A stretch of 64,000 nt of DNA, taken from positions 8,036,102-8,100,101 of the forward strand of contig NC_052112.1 of assembly GCF_012273895.1 (NCBI RefSeq). The letters run 5' to 3'. The stretch is from Zerene cesonia. Its lineage: Eukaryota; Arthropoda; Insecta; Lepidoptera; Pieridae. Each line of letters opens with the position of its first letter. The stretch's first letter is position 1. Made by a program: the position numbers and the translations under genes. The notes under the pieces are model-generated. The model saw only the letters and a list, made by a program, of their open reading frames with translations. It did no database searches and was not told the DNA's origin. Shown in pieces: positions 23,501-38,520 of the stretch.

Positions 23501-25030
23501 TTGGTTCATGTGTAAACGTCACTATTGCATAACTGCACCGTTACGAAACACTATCAACAGCTGTAGACCGACCGTAGTGCGGTTATCGAAGTCGATCATT
23601 CACGGCCTAATTGATACAATGATCGCGTTAGTGAATATGTTGGATGAGTTATAACGTGTCGGGAGATTCGAGATGGGCGAGAGCGACGTGAGAGCGGCAA
23701 TTTGTACGTAGCAGCCGTGGTCGTACCGGAGATAACAGTCGCCTTATTGCCAGCGCCGCGCCTCCAACCCGCTAACTAACGCTTATTAAACTTCAACAAG
23801 GCTCCCGCTGATCACTTCACCTTCTTGTTAGCTCTCTAAACTTAGATTAATCGTTCGTTCGTCGCCGTCTGCTCTGCTATTTATTTTTATTACCAAGAGC
23901 AATTTTTCGATGTCAATTATTTTTATTGATCGTATAATGAGTTTGTACTTTAGTTTCCATTTCGAAGTTATATGTATGAAATATTGGTTATTAGAAAATA
24001 CTATTCTAATACTACATAGTACATTCAAACATTAAAAATAACATATGGGCATTAAAAATAATACACGCAAAATAAAATTTTAAAAAGTAGTTACAATACA
24101 TCAATCGGATTGCTTATTGACTGTGCGTTATCGATACCAGACTGTCAGCAAGTAATACAGGGTGGTAATTATCAATTTTATAATAAAAAAAAAAAATACT
24201 ATTTAATGTAATCCAAAGGTATATCAGACTCAACTGATTTAATATGATGCGGTTTAAATTTGATCGAGGCTATCCTGTGGTTGAGTATAATAACACATAC
24301 AGTTCTTACTTAAAATTTTAAAGCGTTAATTAATTTAATTTCTGAATTTTTTATACTTATAAACTTAATGAAACACATTTTTCATATGAATTTCTTAATC
24401 AGACCATATTATCTGGTACGCGTATCATTCAGTTAGGTACCCAGTAAGAATCAATTTTATATATTGTCTACTATAGGCCTTACTTCTGCGACACATAGCT
24501 ATGATTAAATTGCACCGTTACCGGCACTGGCGACAATGACGAACGAGTTGTACGTTACATGGTATTTTCTATCACGTGTTATTTAAAGCTACTATTTTTT
24601 ATTCCTTATTCCTCGCTTTAATTCTTACCATCGTAATACCAGAACGCTTTGCCGGGGTATTTATAAATAACTATATATTAACAGTTACCGTTTGGTTGGG
24701 GTGGTTAGGTCTGAAGTTTAACTATTAAAATATAAATAGGTATCATGTATATGTCTTTATCTTTAGACGTTTTTGTAATTGGTCTATTACTTATTTGTTT
24801 TAAACTAGGTATTATCATTTTTATCGATGCTACTGTTCAACAAATACTCGTAGTAAAATAGTGTTGATCATCGATACCACCTGAATTGAATTACTTAACT
24901 AAGTAGGCGTGATACAACACCAAGCGACACAATCTACGCGAAGAAACAAAGGAAGTCATCCAAATGTTCCGCAAAGCAGTCACGCAACCCACCATACGTT
25001 TGCTTCTTTCACCGGAAGGCCCTTCTTTCG
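20520..25030 (+). promoter_or_regulatory. Cluster of GC-richer intronic islands A
   Basis: Within AT-rich intron, islands of about 100-400 bp stand out at 20520-20960, 22200-22420, 22830-22990, 23200-23410, 23540-23880 and 24890-25030. They carry dense CpG and no credible coding frame or splice sites. Such patches in a giant intron of a developmental gene are candidate enhancers or conserved non-coding elements. This is inference from composition only. Confidence 0.25.
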
Positions 25031-28000
25031 AGAATTTTATTATCCGCCATGCGAACTAAATGAGTCTTTGTTATGTTTTTCTTAAATGTTTTATGAAGAG
25101 TTAAGTGGTTCATACACTGCATATTTAAGGCCATATTACTTATTGAAACAGCGATTTTATTTTCGTAAATATGTGCAAGTATTTTGTAGTTATAGCTTGC
25201 GGCGCTTTGAATGCTCTCCCACACGCACAATAGCTACTGTTGGTATTCTCTTGTTGTGTACTGTTACGTTATTGTATCGTTTCGCATCTACAATTGTGAG
25301 AAATTGTTATTAGTTATCGTGGTCCAGAAACTTGATTAAATTTCAAACCACAAGTTTGTTCACCGCTTGTCTCTTATAGAGTACTTTTAATACTATAGTG
25401 GATAATAAAGCATTCGAGCAAAGATTTTACATATTTCGTTGATGTATAAAATTAGTTTATAATTGACATCTCTTACTAGCAATAATATTCAAACAATATG
25501 AAGATGAGAATAAGTATTAAATATATTTTTGCATACGTATTGACTGAACAATTCTCTTGGTGACACATTTCATATAGGATTTGTTTCAAGCGACCCCGGA
25601 CAACCTTTAGGGTCTTGCAATGTCACCATCAGCGAATTTCGGCTTTGTATCGAAACCTAGATTAATGGGATGGAATCCTTTGAAATGCTCCCTAAATTGC
25701 TCATTTTATTACATTTGCCTTTTTACCTAATTTTTATCTTTGCAACTTAATGTTTATGACGCACGTTATATATGGTATACATTGTTTAAATTAAACGTTC
25801 AATGAAAATGTATTGTTACCTAATAGTCATCGTGTTGGGAAAACTATCCCTTTCTTTACTATTGTACATTCGGAAAACCTTTGATTGTTAACACAATTGG
25901 GGGACAAAGTTTACAATAGGGCACGTGGAAATGTAAAACGTTTAGCTTTTATGTGACGAATTAAGTCGAGAGCCTGAACAATAGCGTTAAAAGTACACAA
26001 AACTGAACAATTCGATTTATTTGTGAAATACGTATATGATATTTGTATAATAAATATACATTTAATACATAACATTTAAGTGATTTATCATCTAATCCTA
26101 ATACTGTTTTTTTCATTTATTTTACCCTCTATATTTGTGTGGGTAAAATTTAAGTAAAGAAAATGTAATTTCTCTTAATGTTTATATACATTATAATAAT
26201 TTAAAAATAATCGATTAATTGCAAGCTGAACTAGCGCCACTTAGGGCGGAACTCTTAGTGTTGACTAGCAATTGGCCAATGTATACATGTTTTTTAAATT
26301 TTAAGCCCGGTTCAACTCGCGTAAGCAGACAGAGTGGCTAGTAGTATATATTGAAAAAAGTAACATCCTCGTCTGGTATTTTGCCAAAAACTCATCAAGG
26401 GTTACGAGTCATTAATGCTGACTTTTAAAGGTCACATTGACATTTTCCGAAATGGAATGTCTTTTGTCCTAAATTCTAATATGGATCATAAGCACTGAAC
26501 TTACGTCAAAACACTAAAGAATAAATAGGTAATCTAAATATTCGTAGAGGATTTTTATAAGTCATGTCTCTAAACTTATTGGAGGCACTAGTGTAGAGTT
26601 AAAGCATTAACTCTACTGCGGTTTCAGATCAACGCTGGCTAATTAGCTCTGCGTTTGTATCGGTCGGGGAGCAACTGGTCAAAGGATTTGCAGCTCATTA
26701 CTGTTGTCGCGTTATACATACGGCATTATCGTATTTTTTTTTTACCAGTGAAGCATATTTGGTAGAAAGAAATATTAATACTGACATTTATACTAGCTAA
26801 ATTCAAAAGCCTCCGTTGAAATCTGCATCCTGATTTAATTTTAAAGTAACAGGTAGTTGTAACCCGATAGTAGTAGTATAAATTAATACTAAACTTTTTG
26901 TCATGGATTTCTATTCATTCATTCATTTCAATCCATAACTTCCAAGTTATCTGGGGTACTTACGTCTTTTTCTGCTGTTTTGAACGATTTGCGATAGGTT
27001 TTGATTACTTTTAATTGAACATTTAATAAATATGTCTTTGAACTGAACCTGATATATTTTTAATGTTAAATCGTGAGCTTTACGTAACAATAAGAATACA
27101 GTAAAATACAGTATAAGAATTTTTCCTATTCGCTTAAAAATTCGAAGTATGTGGCTAACATAGAGAAAGTCATATGAAAAAAAATTTCATAGAATAGACG
27201 AGAGCGGGCAGTAGTAGCGATGCCATGTTCGCGGAAGACATGATAAAATCGCGTGAGGCGGGCACCGGCTTTGCAATCGGACAAACTCAGGGTTGTCAAT
27301 ATATATTTTCCACCGTTCAAAAAATACTATTATTTAAATACATTTTATTAAACTAACTTATTAAAATATAAAAATGATAATTTTGTATATAATATAATTG
27401 ATTAAATGTACGACGATAGAGTTGCTTTTTGAGGTTTTATGTATAGCCAAACATAAGGGGGTTTTTTTTTTTAGGAATTTTTAATTTTGACCGATAAGAT
27501 TTGTTTAACACCCCTAAGCACGCTCCACCGCGCCCCATACCGATGAACCCCGGATGATTCGTCACGCTGCGTTAATGGTAGCATAACACGCTATACTTGA
27601 CTATCGTGTATCTGCTGCGATATTCATACGACTTATTGACGTAACCTCTTACAAAATAGCTTTTCGGTTCAAGTGTTGTAATTTATAATGTTTTAATGAC
27701 CCCACCTTATTTAAATATTTCAAGTGTTTGTATGTTTAGCATAAAAATGTTCACTACGTAAAAGTAATTAAAATTAAAAATACAAATTAGTAAACCATGG
27801 TGTACAGCATTTTCGAAGAATTTCTTTTGCGGTTTTTTAATTACGGTTTTACATAACCGACTTTTCTTTATCATTAAAAAAAATATTTAGTTAAAGGTAA
27901 AAATTTTAGGGTTTAATTAATTCAATAAAATATATTTTTTTAAATCGCGGGATATAGGTAGCTAGTTTGGTAATTGTAACCTGCGGGGTTAATTTAGAGT

Positions 28001-29639
28001 TTTTTATATTATAAGAGCGCATTGTCTGCAAAGTGTTTATCACTTTGGCGAAAATTAGTTAGGGTTATAAGGTGTGATGCAAAATAACATTAGATTAGCT
28101 AAGACGGGTACGTAAAATGCTTTTTTATTTATTTAATTTTTAACCGGTCCGAAATTGTACATTTTATTTACTCAAATAATATAATGACATCAATAATTGC
28201 TTATATTAACAGTGCAAATATTTAAAATTGAGGATGAATAGCGAAATCTTATATACCTTTGTTTATCTTTAGCATTCTCTTAAGTGCTATAAATGCTAAA
28301 AATTAGTGATCTTCGCTGACATAAATTGGTATTTTTTTAACTTATAGCCAGTGTCATAACTTCTCGATACATCAGTTCTGGATGTGTATGAATGAAAATT
28401 TAAGTGAGTAAAGAATGTTTAATAGACTAAGCACTTTTTCAGAAAGTCGCATCTATGGACTATAAAATTTGTATGTAGTACCAACCAAATATAAAACGTT
28501 TGTGTTTCTTTTTATAACTGCGAAGTAATTATAAAATATATTTTAGGAACTTTACTCACCATCGTTTAAATCTAAATAGAACAATAATAATCTCTTAATT
28601 ATGTTACAATCCTAAACGAACAGTAGTGTTTGACTTTTAATTTGGTAGAGCATTAATGTACTTTGCATAGGTTCTATGACATTTTGTTTTTATATGACTG
28701 AGTATTTTATAAGCTATTGTAGAAGACTACAACTATTATTGTATTAGCTTTCATGGTCAACAAGTTGAGCAACAGTTCACCAATAATGTTGCAAGAAACT
28801 TTGTTAAAATGTTTTTTTTTTCGTATTTTTTGAAAAGATGTCTTGCTCCTCGGGTCCCTCCCACTTCGAAACTCTGCAATACTCAGTGTTACCTTCAGTA
28901 TATTGATTCAATTTTCTTTCGTTTGTCCTGAAGTCTAAACTCTTAACAAATGCCTACCATAAATTTAGTAATAATTGAATATTTGTAATGTTTCTCCCTA
29001 CCCGAAAGCTATAATGAACAATATATGTGAAGACACAAATTTTTAAGTAATTAATTTACCATTTATATAATTTTTCATGTCAATAAATATTAATTAATAT
29101 ATGATAATTGTAAAAAGCAAGTCAACAAGATAGGCTAGGCTAGTATTCGAAATTCGTATATGTTGAAGTTTTTCCATGGAATCTGTTAAAAGTACATAGG
29201 AACATCGGCTTAAAATGTTATACGTAATAGCCGCTGGCTCGGTGTAGGGTTTCAGCGATAAACTAACACGGCCTGGAACACGGACCATACGCGGCGCTGT
29301 AACAGAATATTATGAGGGCGTAACCCGCGTGGCAGATGGTCGTGGCTCTGATTAAACTTAATTAACTGAAGCCATTTACAGGCGACGGGGACAGGCGCGG
29401 CCCAGCGTCGTGCGTGATGCGCCGTCGCACCCCTATATGTGGCCACCAGCCACGGTCACCGACAGTACATTATAAAGCAGATTAGCGTGTTATATTCTTT
29501 TTATAACTAATTGAATTGACTCAATGTATTCAATGTTCTAAGTGTTGTTTAGGAATGGTATTTATTTATATCAAATTTTTCCTATTTGCTGCATTATACA
29601 CGAATGTACGACGTGCTTTTCGGAACTATATATATGAAC

Positions 29640-32600
29640 TCTATTATGCAGCATTATAAGTTGCGCTCTATAGATTCAATCGGGCCATCCGCAAGATTTA
29701 TCGTGCGGCCTCACGCAGCTGGCGTAGTAAGGTCTATCGCCCTTGTTCCTTTTATCACCAGCTAAAACACGCCCGTCGTGTTAATTTGTTTGCTTTGACG
29801 CGGCTAAACTAATGAATCGCCTCGGGTCTGACCCATGTCCGCGACCCAGCAGAGAATTAAACGTTACGCCCCTTAAATTGTTACGAGCCAACAAATAAAT
29901 CGTAAATCAACGATAAAAATACAAAGTAATTTGTGCAAGGTATTAGATAGATATCGTCTTTGTAAAATAGCCTAGCAGTTAACCTTAATTTAATATTAAC
30001 ACCATCCCGACAGAAAAGCAAAACGAAATTGAGCGATGAATGTTGTGGCGAAAAGTGTATCTAAGAATGATGTCGAGCGCACTGATTTAGCACGAATGAA
30101 TCAGAAGCGCTCAGGTGAGGTCGCATTCCGCGCACTACGCTACCTGCGCGCTCAAAATATCCACTCGTGCGCTCTTCGCCTCGCACACTTATATACGTGC
30201 GGATTGTTTATTTTTGTCGTACATGCGTTTAACGATATTTCCTTGAATCAAAGTGGTACTCCGCAATAAATTGTGATATACACATTTTTCGCGTTCAGTA
30301 CGTGGTACACTCGATATTAGAATTGTGAATATTTATGTTATTGAAGCAGATTTTGTTTTCATTCCAGGCCTTTGTAATTGATTAATTTATTGTTGGTATT
30401 TATAAAAGAAAATCGTGTCAGTTACACTATGAACAACTCGACAACGACCAAACGTATTTCAATCATTTTAATTTGTTGAATTTGTCTCTGCTTGAAATAG
30501 GATAATAACTGATAATAAATTTAAAAATTTACAACGCATTGTTTACCCGGGCGAAGAGCTACTTATAGAATAAAGGGATTGTTATTAAATACACTGCTCA
30601 ATGTAAATCCAAAATCTTGTATTTATTCAACGTATAAAACGGTCATCCATTACTTTTCTTCGAATTTTCTGCTTAAGAACTATTTATTTATAGATTTAAA
30701 AATTTGTATAATAAAAATATACGAAGATAAAAACAATTAATTAGTTCTTTTTGTAGTATTTTGACATTGTTTATACAAACACCATGCAGTCTGGCGTAGA
30801 GAGAGAAAATTGGTCAAGTACGATGATTGTCGTCTTGTTTTTGTAGTATTTAAATGAAAATGTTTGTACGGAGTATAGACTGTACTCTATAGTATAATCT
30901 AAGTAGGTACCTGTGCTCATTACAAATTATTTAACGGGATACCTACTCTGAATTAAAGCCGCCAGCTAGAAAGCATATCAAAGCCGCTAGCTAGCAAGCA
31001 TGGAATAATGTAATATCTACCTCTGGTAAACTTGAACAAGATAGCTGATTTTATTAAATTCATAAAAAGCTATTCAGAAAATGCATGTAATTTTACTATT
31101 TGTATAGCGATTGTTAAAGTGTACTCAACTTATTTCAACATAAACGGTTTCTTGGTTTTGTTTGGTTCACCACTTAATTAGGTACTGCTCGTAAAACTGT
31201 CTTCCTCATCTTATATTTACCGCGTTTGCCCTTTTTATTATCCGATTACATGGGCCGCGCGGTTTGCAAAGCATTCTGTTGCGCGAGGGGGAGCTGTTTC
31301 ATTTGTTTCTTCAGAAATTACTCCAAACGATCTCCGGTCTTCTCGTAATTCCTTTTCTGCTTTGTAAAATAATTTATCGGGAAGAATAAACAGTATTATA
31401 CAATTAGCACAAGCTTTTGTGCCGTTCATTCGTTCTGTCATTTCCAATAATTAATGTTTCGACCGATATCATTATGGATGCTCGTAGCTTATCAGTGCAG
31501 TCCTTTGGGTAAAATTTGTCGCGCGGTGTAGAGGTAGAGGTATTTACTTTGATGCGAGAAATTATATTCATAATGTTTGCTGAAACCTGTTTGCGTGAAG
31601 TGAGAATGTGAATACGTTATTTTATGATCGAGCGTAGTTCTACTGAGAGTAGAGTTGGTTGAGGATAACGTGGCGTTGCAATTAGCAGGGCACTCGACGC
31701 GTCGCCGCCCGCAAACCAAAGCACGGACTGCACTCACATGTCGCCGCGCAAATTAAAACGCGACACTCGACCCGATCACACTCAAACACAGATTTGTTCT
31801 ATCGAGTGAATCATTTAACAAACATTTTTAATCCTTGGTAAATACGTCACCGCTGCGCAGCTTGAACGATCACTGCACAGGCTATAATATATATATATAT
31901 AATATAATTTCGTTTCACAATTTTTTAACCAATAAATAAACTAATTATTAAATTGTGTAGGATCGTGGTTGCTGGAATTAATATGTTAAAATTCTAATTA
32001 ATATGAAATATCGCTATTAACTTGGCAGCGAACAGTTCCCTATACAAACAAAACATTACATACGCAACTCATGTTTTGTTAAAAAAAAAGTTTTGTAGCG
32101 TTATTTTAAAATAAAACTTCTCTCCTATAGTATGAAAAGCAGTAAACGTATGGTTTGGTGTAAAATACACTACATATTTTAAATTGAAGCTTTAGCTTGT
32201 GCTTTTTACGCATTGTACTAAGGATATAAAGTTCACATTGATGATTTTATCTAATATTTGTTTAACCGACTTCTTAAAAAGGAAGAGGTTTTCAAATAAT
32301 AAGCTTATATATTTAGTGTTTGGTATGTTTCGTTAAAATTAGTTTAGATTTTGTTAAAAATAATTGTAAAAAAATAAGGTTTATATAATGATAATTAAAG
32401 TAAAATTGAGAATATCAGTGGTGATCTTTAGAGAAATAGATAAATATTCAACAATTCTACAGGAGATGGTTATGTAGTAACGAGGAAGATAAGTAGTGAA
32501 GCCCGCAGACCCTATACGCTGAAGGTGCAATCCCACGGGCGCGCCTCTTTGTAATTGAGAGCGCCAGCGGGCCGATAATTGTGGCTGCTCGCGAAACCAG

Positions 32601-35600
32601 CCGGCCGCGTTCCCGACCACCGCGCCGCGTAAATCATGCCCGTTACTCTCCATTACTTCATAATGCCAAATTGACTTGCGAGGATTTTCAGATTCGCCGC
32701 TGCTTTACTAGCCTTTAGCGCACTATCTTTTGTACTATTTATATTCACGGGCTTAGCACACAAATAGTGTTTCAAAATAAACAGAACAAGAATAAATGTA
32801 TTATTATTTTAGTTTTCTGATCTGAAACACTCGCGTTGAAGCTTCGTTATGTATGCAAAGATACTGGTTAAAAGCATTTGCTGTATTTACTGTATATATA
32901 ATAATACAACGTGTGACAGTTTCAAAGGGTTTCTGTGAAATATAGTTATATCGAGAGTTTACACCACTTGTCACGACAAGGACGTCTATTTAGTAAAGAC
33001 ATGCGAGCTTTTTAAACAAAGTTTATCTGTTCTATAAAAGAGAAAGAAGGTGCGCGATAAAACGATCGCGTGACTTGGCCACGAACCGTTGCTTCGGTGA
33101 ATGCCTTGATTAGGAGAGAGTTATATTGTCTAAACCGAAAAATAACGTTATTTAAAAGCGTTTTCGTATAACTGTAAAGGCGCCGAATATTAAATTGCAA
33201 TAACTGTAAGGGTTTTGTGTATTAACTAAAGATAAATGTGCAGAGAGGTACTGTGGTACCAAAGGATTGCTGGCACTATACGCTTATCGGCAGTGACGTA
33301 ATTCCATGGGCGGTGCCGACGTAGAAGCATGTAGATCGCGAAATTGATTGCATGTTATCAGATAGGGCACGGGTTCTTCGCTAGCGTTTAATACTGGCGT
33401 CGGACTAGGCACGCGATCCTTGACAGGAGATCGCCCGCGCCCCCATCGAGCGTGGTAATTACGGAGGGCCGTGTGCTCCGGCGACGTCGCCGCAGCCGAC
33501 TTCGGAACACGGCCCCGTAATTACCCAACACACCTAATACTTGTCTGTTTACCCTAATGTATATTGCAACGTTTACTTTGTATTCTATCGTCCGTCCATT
33601 TAACTTTAAGTCGTGCCAGACGATTTTATTTACGTGAAAGTTTTTTTTTTTACGTAGTTATGAACACAATCAACGTCATAATAATGTTTTGATTATTCTT
33701 TCCGTGACTTGAAATCATTGTATTTGTACTTAAAAAAAATTAATATCATTATACTATAGCGTATTTTTCTAGTATGTTTGTATTTTCTTAATGGCAACTT
33801 TTTCGTATTTCTTATATTTTTTAATTTGTATTATAATAAAAAAATTTTAGTTATTTGTTTAAAAATTGAAAACATTTAATGTCATGTTAGAAAAATTGAG
33901 CGTAAAGGTTGACGCTATTATACAATATACCTACTTATTAAATTTATGCGCATAATAAAAAGGTAGGCGCAACCTGAAAATCAAAATTGACGAGAAACTC
34001 GTTTCTTTTGTCTATTAGTTGGAGTGTTGATGTTGCGACATGAATTGGAAAAGGTTTGTTTAATGGTTCGGTGGGGTGAAGTGTTTCTCCCGCGAAGCCC
34101 CGTAATTTGATTGGGGCCGTGGATGGACCGAGAGCCGCTAAGAATCGCGCCTCGCCCGACTTGCACTAATTGCCTCGCGCAATATAGAAAACAATGACAA
34201 AACTTGGAGCCGCTTCGGTCGGTCTCGGCCTTCGACCTCCCGCTTTTTATTTAAAATTCGTTTACCCGCCTCGCAGATTGTAATTCAACCGAGTTAGTAC
34301 GTCTGACGTTATGAAAACAAGAGTTAACTTAATTTCGTTCCCATTTTCAACTGAAATCTTATACCAATTATCATCTTGATAACATTTTTTTTGTCAACAA
34401 TTTTAAATAAACACACTGTATGGATCACACTATTGGATTAGTTTTGAAAGCTTATAATGTGTAGTAGTGTGAGAAATCGACAGTTTAATTATGTTGGTAA
34501 GTGAGGTGGCGGACGCGGACGCAACTCGGGGCCGCGCCAGTAATTGATAGTGACGTGTGATGGACGGGTAGCGAGTGTATATTGCACCACCGGGGACCTT
34601 ACGCTGGCGCACTTAACTTTAACTGATTATCATTATATTTGTTAACAATAAATTTGCTATTATTATATTATTGAACTTTACATTTTATTAGTATATTTAG
34701 TTTAGATAAATAGTATTTGTTAAATATATGCCAAAATTACTTTTTCAAATAATGTGACATGTTTGTATCGTGCATTTAAAGCCCACTTCTCGTGTATTAT
34801 AAATTCGAGTCAGTCTAAAAGATTCAAAATATACCTTTTTATTTGTTACACGTTCCTCGATTATTTAGTTGTGGCCCACACTTGTGTCCATACTGTGTGG
34901 ACATTGCAAACTAAATAAACTCACCTTTGCAACCCCTAGTTTAAACCTCTGCAAACCAAGGCCGAAGGGAAAGTTTTAAGGTCTGCTTAATAACGCAAGC
35001 AATTTGAGGGTCTCCCCATTGTTTGCTTTCTTGTTTTACTAAGGTGATTTGATGATTTCGACTTATTCAACTTGTGGATTTTGCTGCTTGCTTTTGAAAA
35101 CAATTCGTGGCGCTATAACTTTATTCAGCCCAATTGTATTAAAATAACCATTTTTATTTATTAGGTATGTAACTGTCAATATATAAAGAATGTGATGTTA
35201 TTTTGAAAAAATTAAATTGAAATAGGTTCTAATAAAATTTTTGAAAATATGTTCTGAATACAGTCGGAGTATACATTTTACTGATTTTTTTATTTAATAT
35301 AAGATTCCTCTTCGTATATAAATATTTAATAAAATATATAATACGGTATAAGATGATTTATATAATAAATTTCTAAAGTTTTTTAGATGAAATCACTTAA
35401 TATGTCTTTTCTTAGTTTCACTATCATACGCTTTGAGAAACTAACCGGCGTTTCTCTAGAGAAAGCCAAGTAACGTTACCAGTCGCCTAGAAATTACAGA
35501 AATAATCAATTTCGTTTTTACCATTTAGTATTATGTTATTTTTTTTTCTTATTCCTCAATTATGTGTGTGTTTGCTCGTACAAAATTTTATGCGCTATCG

Positions 35601-36230
35601 CAAGTAGTCATTACTCGGTAGCACAACACATAAAATTGAGATAACGGTCACACATGAGAGGTCGACGTTATTGCTAAGTAATATTGATTGGTAGAGGCAG
35701 GTACGAGGTGGGGCACGCGAGGTGCGATGTTTTTATTCGCGCAACACGTCCTCGGCTGCCGTCTGCCACGATATGTCGTCCTCCCGCGGGACACTAGCCG
35801 CACTTCCGAACGGAGATATTTATAGCCGCCCCAGAAGACGCCGTTACCTAATGTTACGTTTTATGGTAGCCCTTATTACGGTTTTCCTTCAGACTTCTTA
35901 TATTACTACTTCTCTTTTGGTGCGGGAATTGGTCTTTTTCAATATTTATCAAACTGAAGCGTGTACCGATATTCTACTGCAGTCCGTCCGACGGTCACTA
36001 GTGGCTCGCAAAAACGACACATGGAAGATATTCTTTGCGGCAATCGTAAATTGAGCTAGTCCCTGGGGTGAGGCGGATAAGGTCGCTAGCGGCTGAGTTC
36101 CACCGTATACACTAATCGCTCTAGCCGAGCTCCTTACGCTCCTCGCACCCGGTGTTACGTTCGTGCATCCCGTCCTAATGGCCGCGAAAAGCCTCTTTTG
36201 TTGCGTTAGCTATTTGTTATATCTCCTCGC
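29640..36230 (+). promoter_or_regulatory. Cluster of GC-richer intronic islands B
   Basis: Islands occur at 29640-29900, 30000-30280, 31640-31790, 32500-32680, 33280-33540 (with a strong hairpin), 34040-34290, 34490-34620 and 35640-36230. The sequence is non-repetitive and CpG-containing, with recurrent TAATTA/TTAATT cores typical of homeodomain sites. I see no gene in it. Regulatory function is inferred from composition only. Confidence 0.25.
33454..33525 (+). ncRNA. Strong 72-nt hairpin, candidate structured RNA
   Basis: GGTAATTACGG (33454-33464) pairs with CCGTAATTACC (33515-33525). After an AG bulge, GGCCGTGT (33467-33474) pairs with ACACGGCC (33507-33514). After a GC bulge, TCCG pairs with CGGA. 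The terminal loop holds a further self-complementary GCGACGTCGC. The length is pre-miRNA-like, but I recognise no known miRNA. A cruciform regulatory DNA element is equally possible. Confidence 0.35.
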
Positions 36231-38473
36231 GATTTACTTAGATACCTTCTTTGACTCGGGTAATTGTTCTTTAAAATTGACGGTTTTGTTGTGCATAAAA
36301 TGCTTTGTCACATGAAGCTTCGAGGCAGCTCCGTTAATCCTGATTTATTTGTGTAAATAAGTGAGGAATTAATAATTTCGCTCGTTCATTCTGAAATAGG
36401 ATAGTACATTTAGTGTTAACTTTTACATTACATAATAACATCAATATTATACATGTGAGTGTGTCCGCCTGTTACACTTTTACATCTCCACCGCAGGCAA
36501 AAACAAGTTCGTTCGTTTTTGATTGATTAAAATTATTTATTTCATATTGTTCGTACAAAAAATACTGTTATGAGAAGTATTTTGTAAATCACAAATTATA
36601 GTGCAAAGTATAAGCGAAGCCGTATACCGCATCGCTCTTGCCACGCTCTGATGCTCCCACGGCCGTTCAACTCGAGATCGTTTTACTGATTTCTGCTTGA
36701 GACTCTGTTGCTTCCTCTATTTTTATTTCAAAAATGAAAATTAAAGAAGCTATGAGACTGACTGTTTAGAACTAATATCTTGGTCTGCCTTTTTTTTACA
36801 TTAAAAGATCAATTCAAGTAAAACAAAACTAATAGTGAAACTAAGAACCTGATAGATAATACGTATTTAATAACGATATGTGTTGAAAGCTTGGAAAAAA
36901 CAGGTTTCCATATCTGTTCGGACGCAGTTGAGGGTCACTTAGCTTACAATTTTATAAGGTCGAAAGGTTGTTTAAAACTATTCAAATGACAGTGACCAAA
37001 AAAAAAAAAACAACGGTTTTTATCACGGCAGATTTTGCATTGTTAAGCACAATAGGATATCTGAGACATTGTTATATACATATACGTAATAGTAATGATT
37101 ATTATCAGTGTACAACGAAAGCTCAGATGTCACCTTCCTTGTGTACGTGTCAAAATAATGATACGTGTGACATACTTTGCTTTTGTGACAATTTTCGCTG
37201 TAAGGGGCTACTCTTGCAACCCCATGATGACTGCGGTCCCTCGTTACTGTTTCAGTACTACCTAAAGCTAAACACGGCCATTGTCGCTAATGATCTTGCT
37301 GTTTAGGTATTATCGTAACAATCGAGCAAACAAGTATTTTTGAGCTTATAAGACTTTCTTATTTTTAGTTATCTCGTATATACTGTGTAATTCACATTTT
37401 TTCTATTGTTGTAGAAAATATGCACATGAAGTAAATAGACTTTTCACTTTGCGCCACCATTCATCCAGATTCATTGTTCTTCGAAATTGCTCCGCGCTGG
37501 TAGTAGCGCTATGGGTCTCGGTATTTTGCATCTATTATTGTTGCTAACAGCGCAGGCCTTGCCAATCTAGAAGGATTTTTTCGATATTTGGCCATCTACA
37601 ATAGCATGTGAGACGAAGCACATCTAAAATCTAACAACAACGTTAATTAATCGATACTCAATGTTTATTGATTATTCCTTTTATTTTTCATATAACAGCA
37701 GCGGTGAGCCTGGCAATATTATCCGTATTGGCAAATAGATAGCCGATAAAATGATAGTATGTTTAGCTGTAGTTGTTTACTCGACAGCGGTAAAAGGTTT
37801 GCGAGTCCCTCGCGGCGCGGGCGCGTTTGTTTTCATTTCGTTATTTACTTTTAATTTGGCAGCAAGCGGATGATGCAGCCGATGTACAGGGGCGTGCCGT
37901 GTGAATAATTGAGCCGGTACTTTGCCATTTATCAGTCGTCATGATTACTCTGTCACGAATATAAATTTTCATAATTTCTGAATAGTATACGTAGATAGAC
38001 ATACACGTAGACGTACTGAATAGTTTTAGGTCGTTCTAGTTGAGCCGACTTCTTCAGACTGGTTTAATAATAAAAAATCAACGACTTATACTTAATTTAA
38101 AATTACTTTTAACAAAACATCACTTTTTGTGTATAAAAAATTATAACTGATTATGTGTTATAACTGACCAAGGTCAGATATAATATTTTAGCTAGTAATT
38201 TTGTTTATAAATTGTAATGTGATTTCCTTGTGTGAAGTAATACCAATATATCTATATAATAATCATACTATATACACCCATCAAGAAAACCAAGGTATAT
38301 TTTATATTTCGTCAAGTGTCTTAATATCTATGAAGTACTTTTAGATATAGTGCAGAATAATAGCTTATTTTAAGGCTTTTAATGTTGTCTTTGTTATTTT
38401 TAATGAATTTCTCTAAAAATGGTTTTTTTTTTTCACTTTTAGAGAAATTAATAACAAAACACAGATCGTATGG

Positions 38474-38476
<3 letters not shown>

Positions 38477-38516
<40 letters not shown>
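38477..38516. repeat. (AT)n microsatellite
   Basis: Forty bases of uninterrupted AT dinucleotide in the giant intron, likely polymorphic in length. Confidence 0.97.

Positions 38517-38520
<4 letters not shown>

Noticed and set aside
26593..26616. 10-bp perfect hairpin GTAGAGTTAA-AGCA-TTAACTCTAC
   Set aside because: Too short, and one such hairpin is expected by chance in 40 kb of AT-rich intron.
30036..30113. Possible further alternative first exon (ATG 30036, CTCAG|GTGAGG donor)
   Set aside because: It ends in phase 1, whereas the next acceptor (54201) needs phase 0, so it would not give Pumilio.
35722..36054. 110-aa intronic open frame in a GC-richer island
   Set aside because: No recognisable motif and no in-phase donor. 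More likely a non-coding island.
36968..37306. 112-aa intronic open frame with several Cys
   Set aside because: It opens at a non-ATG (TTG) codon, has a run of AAA codons, no recognisable domain, no GC or codon signal, and no splice partners. Chance frame in intron.
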